A stretch of 64,000 bases of DNA from Christensenella massiliensis. GTDB taxonomy: Bacteria > Bacillota > Clostridia > Christensenellales > Christensenellaceae. Shown here piece after piece: positions 37,468-45,778 of this stretch. The DNA lies in the NCBI GenBank assembly GCA_900155415.1, contig LT700187.1:620001-684000 (forward strand), given 5' to 3'. The position numbers and the translations under genes are program-made. Below the pieces are notes generated by a model, which was not told the origin of the DNA, did not search any database, and saw nothing but the letters and a program-made list of their open reading frames with translations. Within the stretch, counting starts at the first letter, position 1, and every line of letters starts with the position of its first letter.

Positions 37468-37580
37468 CTGTACTTAGGCCGCATATCTTAAAATCATGCT
37501 TTTTCTCGCCATACATACCGAAATGCATTATTTTACGGCACATTCGTATTGTTCAGCTGCCCCGGGGTCCCCCGCCGCAT

Positions 37581-38144
37581 TTATACCTGCCTGATGGCCT
37601 TCGCCGGCACGCCGCCCACCACCGTGTTTGGCGGTACGTCCTTCGTTACGACGGCGCCGGCGGCAACGATAGCGCCGTCTCCAACGGAAACGCCCGGCAG
37701 GATGGTTGCATGGGAACCGACCCATACTCTTTTCCCGATATAGATCGGTGCCGGTATATTGTCCGTCCTTTCCTCCGGCTTTCTGCCATGGTTGATCGTC
37801 GCCAGCACGACCTGAGACCCGATCAGCGCGCCGTCCCCGATATAGATCCCGCCCTGATCCTGAAAATGGCATCCGCAGTTGATAAAAACATTTTTGCCGA
37901 TGTGGATATTTTTCCCACAGTCCGTATAAAACGGCGGGAACATCCGAAACGATTCGTCTATGGGGCCCCCTGTGAGCTTTTCCATCAGGGTTCGGATCTC
38001 TTCCGGCTCATGATATCCCTGATTGAGCACAGTCGTGATCTTCATCGCCTCAAACGCCAGCTGTGACATGTACCGATGCTCCTCCGATCCTCCGACGACT
38101 CTTTTCCCGCTGTTCATCCACGCCAAAAATTCATTTAATTCCAT
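37581..38144 (-). CDS. Maltose/galactoside O-acetyltransferase family protein
   Basis: A 187-aa acetyltransferase with an N-terminal Mac domain followed by left-handed beta-helix hexapeptide repeats (IHIGKNVFINCGCHFQDQGG, IYIGDGALIGSQVVL, IYIGKRVWVGSHATILPGV, VGDGAIVAAGAVVTKDVPP). The catalytic His lies in ATINHGRKP and the end reads VVGGVPAKAI. It acetylates a sugar hydroxyl using acetyl-CoA. It starts 11 bases after the alcohol dehydrogenase, with which it shares a transcript. Confidence 0.93.
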   Translation of the reverse strand: MELNEFLAWMNSGKRVVGGSEEHRYMSQLAFEAMKITTVLNQGYHEPEEIRTLMEKLTGGPIDESFRMFPPFYTDCGKNIHIGKNVFINCGCHFQDQGGIYIGDGALIGSQVVLATINHGRKPEERTDNIPAPIYIGKRVWVGSHATILPGVSVGDGAIVAAGAVVTKDVPPNTVVGGVPAKAIRQV

Positions 38145-38155
38145 GCTCCTGCTCC

Positions 38156-39334
38156 TTACCGGTAAGCCCTCTCGAATACCGACGCGCAGTCCTCATCCGT
38201 CATTTCGCAGGGATTGGCAAGGAACAGGCCGCCCATCGTTTCACGGGCGTTGACAGCCAGCGTCATGCATTCGCTTTCATTTATTCCGTAATCGCTCATT
38301 TTCAGGTCTGCTACACCGCAGTCCTTCTGGAGACGCGCCAATGCGGTGACAAAATCCTCCGGTTTATCCGCATCCGGCATTCCCATGACCCGAGCCATCT
38401 TAATAAACTGCCTGTCACAGGCGTGACGTTCGATAAAAAATTCCGCAAAAGCTTTCGATATCATAATAAGTCCCGCTCCATGCGGAAGCTTCGGATGGTA
38501 GGCACTCATCGCGTGCTCCATCGAATGCTGTGCCGTCGTGCTGGTGAGCTGCATGGTGATACCTGCCATCGTGCTTCCGTAGGCCACATGCTCCCGCGCT
38601 TCAAGGTCGTTCCCGTCCGCCACAGCCCGCGGAAGATAGCGTGCGATATGCTCGATCGCCGATAGTGCGATCGTCTCGCTGAGGATGTTGACACCCTTTG
38701 ACATCATCACCTCCGTATTGTGGAACAATGCATCGAAGCCCTGATAGGCAGTATATTTCGCCGGAACGGTCCTCATCAGTTCCGGGTCTACGACCGCAAG
38801 CACCGGGTTCAGCTCCGGGGCGCCGCCAAAGCCTATTTTCTCATGCGTATCCGTTTTGCTGATCACGCCCCAATTGTTGATCTCCGATGCCGTGCCGGCA
38901 GTCAAAGTGATGGTCACGATCGGCAGCGGCTGCTGCGTGAGAGGCTGCCCTTTTCCCGTTCCGCCGCACACATAGTCCCATAGGTCGCCGGGGTTCGTCG
39001 CCATCGCCGCGACGGCAACAGCAGAATCGAGGACCGCTCCGCCGCCGAGCGCCACAATAAAATCACAGCGTTTCTCTTTGGCAAACGCCGCCGCCTCCAT
39101 AACGAGCTCTTTCGTGGGATTTTCATGGATATTGGCGCAAACGGCATATTCTGCGCCCGCTTTCTCAAGCTGCGCTTTTGTTTTTTCGAGCGCACCGGAG
39201 GCCTCCGCCGATTTTCCGTTCGAAATCAGCAGCAGTGCTTTTTTTCCGGGCAGCTTTTCCTCCCCGAGCCCATTCAGCTTTCCCGCCCCAAAGAGCAGCT
39301 TTGTTGGTGTAAAAAGATCAAAATCCATATTCAT
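38156..39334 (-). CDS. Iron-containing alcohol dehydrogenase
   Basis: A 392-aa group III dehydrogenase, close in length to BdhA/YqhD-type enzymes. It has the NAD(P) site ALGGGAVLDSAVAVA and the metal-site region with FDALFHNTE, AQHSMEHAMSAYHPKLPHG. It probably reduces aldehydes with NAD(P)H; substrate unknown. It is led by a promoter with a 19-base spacer and a MerR-type operator, which fits induction by reactive aldehydes or a similar electrophile. The regulator gene is not in the window. The O-acetyltransferase gene follows. Confidence 0.93.
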   Translation of the reverse strand: MNMDFDLFTPTKLLFGAGKLNGLGEEKLPGKKALLLISNGKSAEASGALEKTKAQLEKAGAEYAVCANIHENPTKELVMEAAAFAKEKRCDFIVALGGGAVLDSAVAVAAMATNPGDLWDYVCGGTGKGQPLTQQPLPIVTITLTAGTASEINNWGVISKTDTHEKIGFGGAPELNPVLAVVDPELMRTVPAKYTAYQGFDALFHNTEVMMSKGVNILSETIALSAIEHIARYLPRAVADGNDLEAREHVAYGSTMAGITMQLTSTTAQHSMEHAMSAYHPKLPHGAGLIMISKAFAEFFIERHACDRQFIKMARVMGMPDADKPEDFVTALARLQKDCGVADLKMSDYGINESECMTLAVNARETMGGLFLANPCEMTDEDCASVFERAYR

Positions 39335-39386
39335 AATTGTTTCCTCCTAATCTATTTGAGCCAAAACGCTTTTCTATTTCCCATTT

Positions 39387-39417
39387 AGAGTAACACTTGG
39401 AGTATACTCTAAGTCAA
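39387..39417 (-). promoter_or_regulatory. MerR-type promoter of the alcohol dehydrogenase operon
   Basis: On the minus strand TTGACT (39412-39417), a long 19-base spacer, TACTCT (39387-39392). The spacer holds CTTAGAG-TATA-CTCCAAG (39396-39413), a 7-4-7 inverted repeat with one mismatch. Overlong spacers with such a dyad are the hallmark of MerR-family activators such as AdhR and NmlR. Confidence 0.78.
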
Positions 39418-39446
39418 TAGGATATTTTAAAATAATTTGGAAGCAC

Positions 39447-39476
39447 AAAAAAACGCCGCATCAGCGGCGTTTTTTC
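39447..39476. terminator. Terminator after the DUF4190 gene
   Basis: AAAAAACGCCGC-ATCA-GCGGCGTTTTTT, a strong stem with A/T-runs on both sides. Confidence 0.88.
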
Positions 39477-39504
39477 GTTCATTTTTAAATCGCTCCGGCT
39501 CTTA

Positions 39505-40014
39505 TCACCACCACCATGGGCTTGTTACGGCGCTCCATGCCATTCCGATCAGTATCGTCACGATCAAAGCGACTATGATACCAATGATCCCGCATACAAG
39601 GCCTGCCGTTGCCATCCCGTTCGGCGTTTCTTTTCTCGAAAGAATATAGAAAATGATCGCCAGTGCATTGACCACAAGACCGAAAAACGGTACCCAACAA
39701 AGAACCAGTCCCACGATACCGCACACCATAGAGGCGACAGACATGCCCCGCGCCACCCCCTGCTGCTGGTATTGCGGCTGATACTGCGGCGGCTGATACT
39801 GCTGTTGCTGCTGATATTGCTGTTGCTGCTGATATTGCTGCTCATACTGCGGTTGTTGAGGCTGTTGAGGCTGTTCATACTGAGGCTGGCCTCCCTGTCC
39901 CTGTTGTTCATATTGCGGCTGCTGGGGCTGCTGAGGCTGCGGTGTTGCATTCCCGCAATAAGGACAGGCCGCCATGCCGCCGTCATACTCCTGATGACAT
40001 TTTCCACAAATCAT
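39505..40014 (-). CDS. Zinc-ribbon DUF4190 membrane protein with Gln/Pro-rich linker
   Basis: A 169-aa protein. Residues 3-20 are a zinc ribbon (CGKC and CPYC). Residues ~24-85 are low complexity, built from PQQPQYEQ and QQYQQQQQ repeats. A DUF4190 part follows with two membrane helices (about 92-118 and 138-158) and an aromatic end (SPWWW). It is probably a membrane protein with a flexible cytoplasmic arm; function unknown. It has its own promoter and terminator. Confidence 0.85.
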   Translation of the reverse strand: MICGKCHQEYDGGMAACPYCGNATPQPQQPQQPQYEQQGQGGQPQYEQPQQPQQPQYEQQYQQQQQYQQQQQYQPPQYQPQYQQQGVARGMSVASMVCGIVGLVLCWVPFFGLVVNALAIIFYILSRKETPNGMATAGLVCGIIGIIVALIVTILIGMAWSAVTSPWWW

Positions 40015-40046
40015 GATCGATCGGCTCCCTTCGTTTATTCCCTTTA

Positions 40047-40075
40047 TTTATAACACATTTACCATTCTTTATCAA
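40047..40075 (-). promoter_or_regulatory. Promoter of the DUF4190 gene
   Basis: On the minus strand TTGATA (40070-40075), 17 bases, TATAAA (40047-40052) with an extended TG. Confidence 0.72.
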
Positions 40076-40239
40076 AGAAATATTCTTAATATTTTGTGAC
40101 AAACAGAAAACGAAATCCTTAAATCGCAAAACAGTTGTTTTTTGCTACGAAAAAACGCAGGTATACCGTCCAAGGGCTGTCGTTCCCGGAGAAAGGACGC
40201 TTCGTGCAAAACCATGCGGAATACCGGTTGATTCCGTCA

Positions 40240-40277
40240 TAAAAATATAGCTTCCTGTCTTTTCCAGCAAAGGAAGC
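40240..40277 (-). terminator. Terminator after the AEC permease gene
   Basis: GCTTCCT paired with AGGAAGC across a 14-base loop, followed on the minus strand by TATATTTTTATG. Confidence 0.65.
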
Positions 40278-40294
40278 CGCCCTGTTATAAGAAG

Positions 40295-41215
40295 CTATCC
40301 CGCGATATGCATGGTCATCAAAAGCAGGGTGATGAGCGCCGTACTGATGGCAATCGAGCAGGAATTGATCATACTGGCAAGCGCCACATTGCCTTTGCAG
40401 CGCTCCGTAAAAACGGGAGCCATAGACGCGATCGGTCCAAACAGCAGAATGACCAGCACCTGTCTTACTTCAAGCGGAAACGGCGTGCAGAAATAGACGA
40501 TACTTGCAAAAACCGCCGCCATACCATACCGCCACAGCAGCGTCGTTGCCGCATCTTTGATATACTGCTTGTCGAGCGTCAATTCAAACATCATACCAAT
40601 CATCAGCATCGCAACGAATGCATTCGCTGCACCGACAGCCGACGATACCGTCAAAACAAATTCAGGCAGCTGAATGTTTGCTATGGCCAAGACCAGCATA
40701 ATGATATATACGTCAAATGGAACGGACGCGAACAGGGTCTTCAGAAAACCGCCGGCTCCGCGCTTTTCCGCTTCTCCGGAAACAGATCTTGCAAGCGCAT
40801 AGGTTCCTCCCGTACACATGACTGAATTGCCCGCATCAAACATACAGGTCGCCACTACGCCGTAGGCCCCGAGAAAGCTTTGAACGAAAGGAAGCGTAAA
40901 GCAGCCGATATTATAGCCCGCAAAATTGATCATATAGAATGTTTTTACATCCCTGCTTCGCCTGCGGGCGGCAAACATCCCGGCTGCCGACATGATCAGA
41001 TTACCGCCAAGTCCGATAAAAATCAGCCACAGCAGGGAAATGTCGAAGCCAAAAGATGAAAAACTGGTGATGACTGCACCCGGCAGTGTGATATTGAGGG
41101 CGATCTTTGAAATGAGTACATAGTCCTTAGGCTTGAAAAAGCCGACCTTTTTCAGAATATAACCTAAAACAATGATACAAATAAGCCCTAACGCTTTTAG
41201 CAGTACTTCCGACAT
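40295..41215 (-). CDS. AEC-family (auxin efflux carrier type) permease
   Basis: A 306-aa membrane protein with about ten helices. The N-terminal LGLICIIVLGYILKKVGFF, LNITLPGAVITSF and the C-terminal half with FGPIASMAPVF and STALITLLLM fit the AEC family, whose bacterial members move carboxylates such as malate or other organic anions. It has its own promoter and terminator and is the last clearly chromosomal gene before the prophage. Confidence 0.88.
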   Translation of the reverse strand: MSEVLLKALGLICIIVLGYILKKVGFFKPKDYVLISKIALNITLPGAVITSFSSFGFDISLLWLIFIGLGGNLIMSAAGMFAARRRSRDVKTFYMINFAGYNIGCFTLPFVQSFLGAYGVVATCMFDAGNSVMCTGGTYALARSVSGEAEKRGAGGFLKTLFASVPFDVYIIMLVLAIANIQLPEFVLTVSSAVGAANAFVAMLMIGMMFELTLDKQYIKDAATTLLWRYGMAAVFASIVYFCTPFPLEVRQVLVILLFGPIASMAPVFTERCKGNVALASMINSCSIAISTALITLLLMTMHIAG

Positions 41216-41242
41216 CCGGCGTCCTCCTGATTATACCCGTTC

Positions 41243-41271
41243 ATTATATACTTTCCCAAAGCGCAGCGCAA
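41243..41271 (-). promoter_or_regulatory. Promoter of the AEC permease gene
   Basis: On the minus strand TTGCGC (41266-41271), 17 bases, TATAAT (41243-41248). Confidence 0.6.
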
Positions 41272-41299
41272 TAAATATAAGACTATTGTGTTTTTAAAA

Positions 41300-41358
41300 G
41301 CTTCCCGGCATTATTCGCGGCTGTCTCCTCTTTTTCGTTTTCCGCACAGCCGGGAAGC
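41300..41358 (-). terminator. Inverted repeat after the holin gene
   Basis: GCTTCCCGGC (41300-41309) and GCCGGGAAGC (41349-41358) are perfect complements 39 bases apart, followed on the minus strand by TTTTAAAAAC. Probably the end of the phage late transcript. Confidence 0.55.
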
Positions 41359-41372
41359 CCCCGCTCATGTTC

Positions 41373-41657
41373 TCAGCCCTTCGGCTCGGTATATTCCTGC
41401 GCCTGTTCGCTGTCCGTGATCCCCTTTGTCGTCGGATCGGTCAGCACTCCAATAAACGACAGGACCGCCATGACCGCTGTGCCGATCAGATACGGATTCG
41501 TGAAGAACTGTACGAATACGTTCGCCACACTATCCCATGTCGTCAGGTCCTCAAACCCAAGCCCAAGATACGCAAGGACGGGCGACAGGACCACGCCAAT
41601 AAGCCCGATCCAAAACTGCGGGCTTTTCGCCCGTACTTTCCAGTTGATCTTACTCAT
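41373..41657 (-). CDS. Phage holin
   Basis: A 94-aa protein of the small holin type (phi-LC3-like). It begins SKINWKVRAKSPQFWIGLIG and has two membrane helices (about 14-32 and 52-72) with a charged C-terminus (SEQAQEYTEPKG). Holins open the membrane so that endolysin reaches the wall. ATG 41657 follows AGGAGG. It lies 13 bases after the amidase gene and is the last gene of the prophage. Confidence 0.9.
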   Translation of the reverse strand: MSKINWKVRAKSPQFWIGLIGVVLSPVLAYLGLGFEDLTTWDSVANVFVQFFTNPYLIGTAVMAVLSFIGVLTDPTTKGITDSEQAQEYTEPKG

Positions 41658-41670
41658 TTCATCTCCTCCT

Positions 41671-42741
41671 TTATTCCCACAAAATCTTCCACGTTTTCGG
41701 CCCAATCACGCCGTCCACTTCTCCAATATCCCGGCCCTCGTTTTTCCTCGCCTGCTGGAACCGTATGACTGCTTCTTTCGTACTGTTCCCGAATACGCCG
41801 TCTATCCTGCCCGGCTGTGCAAGGTGCTTTTCCAGACGCTCCTGCGCCTGCCGCACATCGTCTCCACGCATCATGGGAGAGGTCAGCTTTAAATTGCGTG
41901 TCAGCGTTGGGATAGACGCCGCGGGCGCGCTCTTTTCCGCCCACGTCCCGCCGAGCAGCGGCGCTGTGTTTTTGCCGACCTGTCCGTCGACCGTCACGCC
42001 ACCATTTTTCTGTACGTCTCTTACAGCAGCGTCTGTCTTTGTTCCGAAGTTGTTGTCGATCCCGGCGCTTCCCAGATCATAGCCCATCGCAAGCAGATTG
42101 TTCTGGATAGAGCCAACAACCGCTTCCTTGCTCCCTTTCTTCACAACATGGTCAAGTGTAAATGGCTTTTTGGTGCAGGCCGGCTGTGCGGGCGGCGTGG
42201 CCGGGCTTTGTTCCGCTCCCCCGGCAATGGAAAGGACCGCGTCCGTGATACCCTGTACGATCTCCCCCTGCTTGCTGTCAAACAGCGCGTTGTCTCCCGC
42301 GTTGTCGATGAAGCCGCATTCAATCGTAGTCGCGGGCATCGTCGTATGGGAAAGCACGTATGTGTTTTTATCCTGCACCTTTACGCCGCGGTTTTTGAAG
42401 CCAACCGCTGCAAGCGCGTTTTGAATTGCCTGCGCCATCTCGCGCGACTTTGCGGAAGCGCTCGATACGATCAGGCATTCAGCGCCCGTACCGCCGCCGG
42501 AGTTTCTATGGAACGCGATAAAATAGTCTGCGCCCCAAGCGTTTGCCCTTTCCGCAATGTCTTTCACATTGATCAGCACATCGCTGTCCCGCTCGAGCTT
42601 CACGTCATGCCCCGCCGCCCGCAGCTTTTCCGCGACCGCCGATGCGTACCGCAGGTTGTCCGCTTTTTCCTGTCTCCCGCCGATGCCTACGGCCCCGCTG
42701 TCCGTGCCGCCATGCCCCGGATTGATATAGATCTTACTCAT
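41671..42741 (-). CDS. Endolysin, N-acetylmuramoyl-L-alanine amidase
   Basis: A 356-aa enzyme that cuts the amide bond between muramic acid and peptide. The amidase-3 domain (1-180) shows YINPGHGGTDSGA, a shortened IAFHRNSGGG motif and TTIECGFIDNAGD, covering the zinc ligands and catalytic Glu. Two peptidoglycan-binding-1 repeats follow (SIQNNLLAMGYDLGSAGID, and DDVRQAQERLEKHLAQPG with GVFGNSTKEAVIRFQ). ATG 42741 follows GGAGG; the 63-codon upstream extension is unlikely. No signal peptide, so release depends on the holin. Confidence 0.94.
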   Translation of the reverse strand: MSKIYINPGHGGTDSGAVGIGGRQEKADNLRYASAVAEKLRAAGHDVKLERDSDVLINVKDIAERANAWGADYFIAFHRNSGGGTGAECLIVSSASAKSREMAQAIQNALAAVGFKNRGVKVQDKNTYVLSHTTMPATTIECGFIDNAGDNALFDSKQGEIVQGITDAVLSIAGGAEQSPATPPAQPACTKKPFTLDHVVKKGSKEAVVGSIQNNLLAMGYDLGSAGIDNNFGTKTDAAVRDVQKNGGVTVDGQVGKNTAPLLGGTWAEKSAPAASIPTLTRNLKLTSPMMRGDDVRQAQERLEKHLAQPGRIDGVFGNSTKEAVIRFQQARKNEGRDIGEVDGVIGPKTWKILWE

Positions 42742-42764
42742 ATTCTTTTCCTCCTTCTTTGAAA

Positions 42765-42786
42765 TAAAAAAGACGCTGCTGCGTCT
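42765..42786 (-). terminator. Terminator overlapping the end of the 104-aa gene
   Basis: AGACGC-AGCA-GCGTCT followed by TTTTTTATT on the minus strand; the stem includes the last bases of the upstream gene. It may set a lower level of amidase and holin expression. Confidence 0.6.
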
Positions 42787-43100
42787 CATTTGACCTCTAA
42801 CCTCTTCACGTCCTCTACAAGCTTCCGTACCGCTCCATTCCCGCCGAGCGCCGTATACTGCTTCAAAAGGTCGTCGAGCGATTCCAAACTGTGGATGCGT
42901 ACACTGCCCCGCTCGAGGCACCTGTCGCAAATGCGGATCAGCTCTTCCCGCAAAAGGCAGCGCACACCGCCCCGGATGGCCTCCTCTTCCCTCCTGTCCC
43001 GGTTCACCTTTGCACGCAGCCGCCCGCCCAGAAACCCGATCACAAGCCCCGCGGCCGTCAGCAGCAGCGACAACAGGAAATCCAATATCTGCGGATTCAT
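42786..43100 (-). CDS. Small phage membrane protein next to the lysis genes
   Basis: A 104-aa protein with one N-terminal hydrophobic helix (residues ~6-26, LLSLLLTAAGLVIGFLGG) and a charged, probably helical cytoplasmic part (RREEEAIRGGVRCLLREELI) with two Cys in ICDRCLERG. Its position just before the endolysin suggests a second holin, a holin regulator or a tail-linked membrane protein. No family is recognised. Confidence 0.7.
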   Translation of the reverse strand: MNPQILDFLLSLLLTAAGLVIGFLGGRLRAKVNRDRREEEAIRGGVRCLLREELIRICDRCLERGSVRIHSLESLDDLLKQYTALGGNGAVRKLVEDVKRLEVK

Positions 43101-43115
43101 CGTTTTCTCCTGTCG

Positions 43116-43538
43116 TTATATACTTGGAAACCAGAAGTCAGACTTGATCCACCGGCACTTATAGGTCCCGTCAGGAAACATGACCGTAACTTTTCCATCC
43201 GTTCCAATGGATAGGTCGATCAGATAGAGCGTTGACCGGTCCGCTTTCATTGCAATGGCAGGAACTACCACGGTACTGCCCGGCCTGAATCCCTCAGGGA
43301 ATGTGCCGATCACAGAGGTATTTAAGACGGCGTCCGTGTCGGCCGCATATTTTACCCTGTAATTCACGAATACGAGTCCGTTCATTTTCCGGATCACTGT
43401 ATTTGTAAATTCAATATTTTCCTGACCGGGAAACGATGCCGATATTACATCGATATCTTCCTGCGCCGCATAAGCTTCCGATGATTTTCCTCCCAGCCGT
43501 TCTGCGTCTGATATCGGCCTTGTCGCTTTGATGCTCAT
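43116..43538 (-). CDS. Phage tail-associated protein
   Basis: A 140-aa protein. Near the N-terminus the segment ERLGGKSSEAYAAQEDI resembles QKLGGELPEYFAAAADS in the large fibre protein of this prophage, a connector motif of phage fibres. The rest (RKMNGLVFVNYRVKYAAD, GTFPEGFRPGSTVVVPA) looks like a beta-rich fibre-tip domain. It probably belongs to the host-binding structure. It overlaps the upstream 121-aa gene by 4 bases. Confidence 0.72.
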   Translation of the reverse strand: MSIKATRPISDAERLGGKSSEAYAAQEDIDVISASFPGQENIEFTNTVIRKMNGLVFVNYRVKYAADTDAVLNTSVIGTFPEGFRPGSTVVVPAIAMKADRSTLYLIDLSIGTDGKVTVMFPDGTYKCRWIKSDFWFPSI

Positions 43539-43900
43539 ACTTTTCCCTCCGTTTCATCTGTTTTCGCCATGAGCCCATCCATTTCTTCCTGCGTCAATAT
43601 CCCTTTTTCCACAAGAAGCGCGGAAAGCGCATCGAATTTTTCCGCCTTTTCCTCTGCTGTTTCCGGTAATGTATCGTCCGCCTTTTCCGAATCGGTACGC
43701 AGCATAAGCCTGCCGTCCGAAATCTTGTAATTATAGTGTCCGTCATTATCCTGCAATACCCGGCCGCAATGAAGTGAAAAATCATATTCCCCCTCAAAGC
43801 TTTCTGCCGCGATATCTCCCTCTTTCGGTTCTTCAAACAGGTCAAGATACATAGCCGTAACGATATTGTTTTCGTCCGTGCTTACATAAAGGTTATACAT
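43535..43900 (-). CDS. Phage protein of unknown function
   Basis: A 121-aa acidic protein between the fibre and the fibre-like 140-aa protein. The N-terminal half (MYNLYVSTDENNIVTAMYLD) looks beta-rich; the C-terminal half (EEKAEKFDALSALLVEKGI, TQEEMDGLMAKTD) resembles the short helical tails of phage proteins encoded next to fibres. Function unknown; it may be a fibre chaperone or accessory protein. Confidence 0.7.
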   Translation of the reverse strand: MYNLYVSTDENNIVTAMYLDLFEEPKEGDIAAESFEGEYDFSLHCGRVLQDNDGHYNYKISDGRLMLRTDSEKADDTLPETAEEKAEKFDALSALLVEKGILTQEEMDGLMAKTDETEGKV

Positions 43901-43912
43901 GTCTTTTCCTCC

Positions 43913-45676
43913 TCAAAGCGTTTTCCATGCCGTCCACACGCTCCCGTTATATGCGCGGACAGAAGTTTTTGCATCCGTGACGCTGATAAACGTTTGTGTG
44001 ATATATTGATTGGACTGGTATACCTGCAGCGTTCCGTACGCCCCCGCATAGGGCGCATGTTTATCTGTTCCGGAACCGAATATCCCGTAGCTTCCGTTTT
44101 TCGCAATGTTATTGAAGTCGGATTCGGTCGCGTTGCTTCCTGCGGTAAAAAGCGCGAGCCACGGTGTGATCGCCTGTCCATCCTCCCTCGTCCTAAAATA
44201 TGCCCTGTTTTGCACACGGGAAAAATACAGCTGGACCGCGTATGTATTCGCGATAAAGACGATCAATACTCCGTACGCGTCAGACGACGGCATATTCTTC
44301 GCCGCAGCAGCCTGATAGACGCCCGGTTCGGCAAAATAGTCGTTCAAGTCGTCCGATGAGGTCAACTGCTTTCTGTAATTCAGAGAATCGGCTGCCGCCG
44401 CGAAATATTCTGGCAGCTCTCCTCCCAGCTTCTGCGCGTTTTCGACCTCCGCGACCGTCACGTCGCCGTCCGCGTCCGGCCCCTGCCCGTTCACAGTGAG
44501 CACACGGCCCGCCGGAACCATATATACCCGGTCAATATACGCCGTTCCCGGAAACGCGGCGTCCGAATAGACGGTAATATTTCCGTCTCCGTCCTTTTCC
44601 ATCTCAAACAGGACGGCTTTCATCTTCCCCTCCTCCGACGTGTCATACAGCGCCGTCAGCACGCAGTATTCCCCGCGCCGGTGTTCGTTTTCCGGGATAG
44701 AAAGTGTATAAACGCTGTCCTCCCCCAAAATCCAGTCTGAAGCGGAAAACTCCCAGATGCACGGCGGAGCCGTCACGCCGATCTCTCCATAGGTCTTATC
44801 GTATTTGATGATATAATGACACACCAAATACGGCTGCAGGTTGTTGTGCGCTCCGCCGCCGCCCTCTATTACCCACGAGGTCGTTCCCCCGCCGTTTGCA
44901 CCTCCGCTATAGGGCAGGCAAAGAGAGCCCGAGCCGGAACCGGCATCCGGCGACGCCCTGAATCCACTCGATGATATAACGTTCGCGCGAGGTATTTCCA
45001 AGTTTGTCAGCGTATGCGTCTCTTCTCCGCCCGTTTTGCCGAGCGCACCGAACGTTCCTGTATTTTTCCCGACTGCTACGCGCCCCCGCAGGTCGGGTAC
45101 GCGGAACGTTCCCTCCGCGTCGTCTTCCCCGTTATATGCGGTGCCAATCACCTCAAACAGCTTTAAGTAATCCCCATTCGCCGGATAGCTCGCGCCGTCG
45201 CACCACAGATATCCGTCCGGCAGCGTTTCCCCGCCAAACTGCTTGATCGTACCCACAGGCTCCGCGTCGCCCGCGCCTCCCCCTCCGCCTCCGGCCGCAT
45301 CGATCGCATCCGATACCGCTCTTTGGCTCATGACCTTTGTTTCACTCCGGCCCTGCACCTGCACGATATCTTCTTTCGGGATACAGCTTTCGATCTCTGA
45401 TTTCAGCTTATCCCGAAGATAGTTCAGATTGCTTTGCACCGTATCGCCCGCGCCGCTCTCGACTGCCTCCGCGCCAATGTTCCCCGCGCCGCCGGTTCCC
45501 ATCGAGGCGTCCACCAGCGAATTGTGCTTCGGCACGACCACTTCTTTTGTCAAGCGGTCAAAGGCCGCTTTCAGCTCCGCCGCGCTCACGCCCGCCTCGC
45601 TCGGCTCGTCCGGCAGGCTCGCCACGTCTTTTCCCGTATAGTCCTGCTCCGTTATTTTGTAATCTTGTAGTGCCAT
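43913..45676 (-). CDS. Phage tail fibre with tail-collar and pyocin-knob-like domains
   Basis: A 587-aa host-binding protein. The N-terminal ~110 residues are helical and presumably attach to the virion. A tail-collar domain follows (about 140-310: VGTIKQFGGETLPDGYLWCD, GTFRVPDLRGRVAVGKN, and near its end HNNLQPYLVCHYIIKY). The C-terminal third carries the LGGELPEYF connector and a knob-like domain (LNDYFAEPGVYQAAAAK, FRTREDGQAITPWLALF, ending YNGSVWTAWKTL). ATG 45676 follows AGGAGG. A Gly run of six residues links the regions near residue 128. Confidence 0.88.
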   Translation of the reverse strand: MALQDYKITEQDYTGKDVASLPDEPSEAGVSAAELKAAFDRLTKEVVVPKHNSLVDASMGTGGAGNIGAEAVESGAGDTVQSNLNYLRDKLKSEIESCIPKEDIVQVQGRSETKVMSQRAVSDAIDAAGGGGGGAGDAEPVGTIKQFGGETLPDGYLWCDGASYPANGDYLKLFEVIGTAYNGEDDAEGTFRVPDLRGRVAVGKNTGTFGALGKTGGEETHTLTNLEIPRANVISSSGFRASPDAGSGSGSLCLPYSGGANGGGTTSWVIEGGGGAHNNLQPYLVCHYIIKYDKTYGEIGVTAPPCIWEFSASDWILGEDSVYTLSIPENEHRRGEYCVLTALYDTSEEGKMKAVLFEMEKDGDGNITVYSDAAFPGTAYIDRVYMVPAGRVLTVNGQGPDADGDVTVAEVENAQKLGGELPEYFAAAADSLNYRKQLTSSDDLNDYFAEPGVYQAAAAKNMPSSDAYGVLIVFIANTYAVQLYFSRVQNRAYFRTREDGQAITPWLALFTAGSNATESDFNNIAKNGSYGIFGSGTDKHAPYAGAYGTLQVYQSNQYITQTFISVTDAKTSVRAYNGSVWTAWKTL

Positions 45677-45778
45677 ATTTTTCCTCCTAACTCGCCTTAT
45701 TAAAAAACTCCGCACATTTGGATCAGCTTCCTATCTTTTCTCCAAATTGTATCCGGCACCTCTCCCTAAGATTCATGT

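Noticed and set aside
39770-39960. CRISPR-like periodic sequence
   Set aside because: It is the Gln/Pro/Tyr codon repeat of the DUF4190 gene; periods are short and there are no spacers.
41216-41372. Possible attachment site at the left prophage end
   Set aside because: I compared it by eye with the right flank (62.4-62.8 kb) and saw no shared core; the inverted repeat here looks like a terminator.
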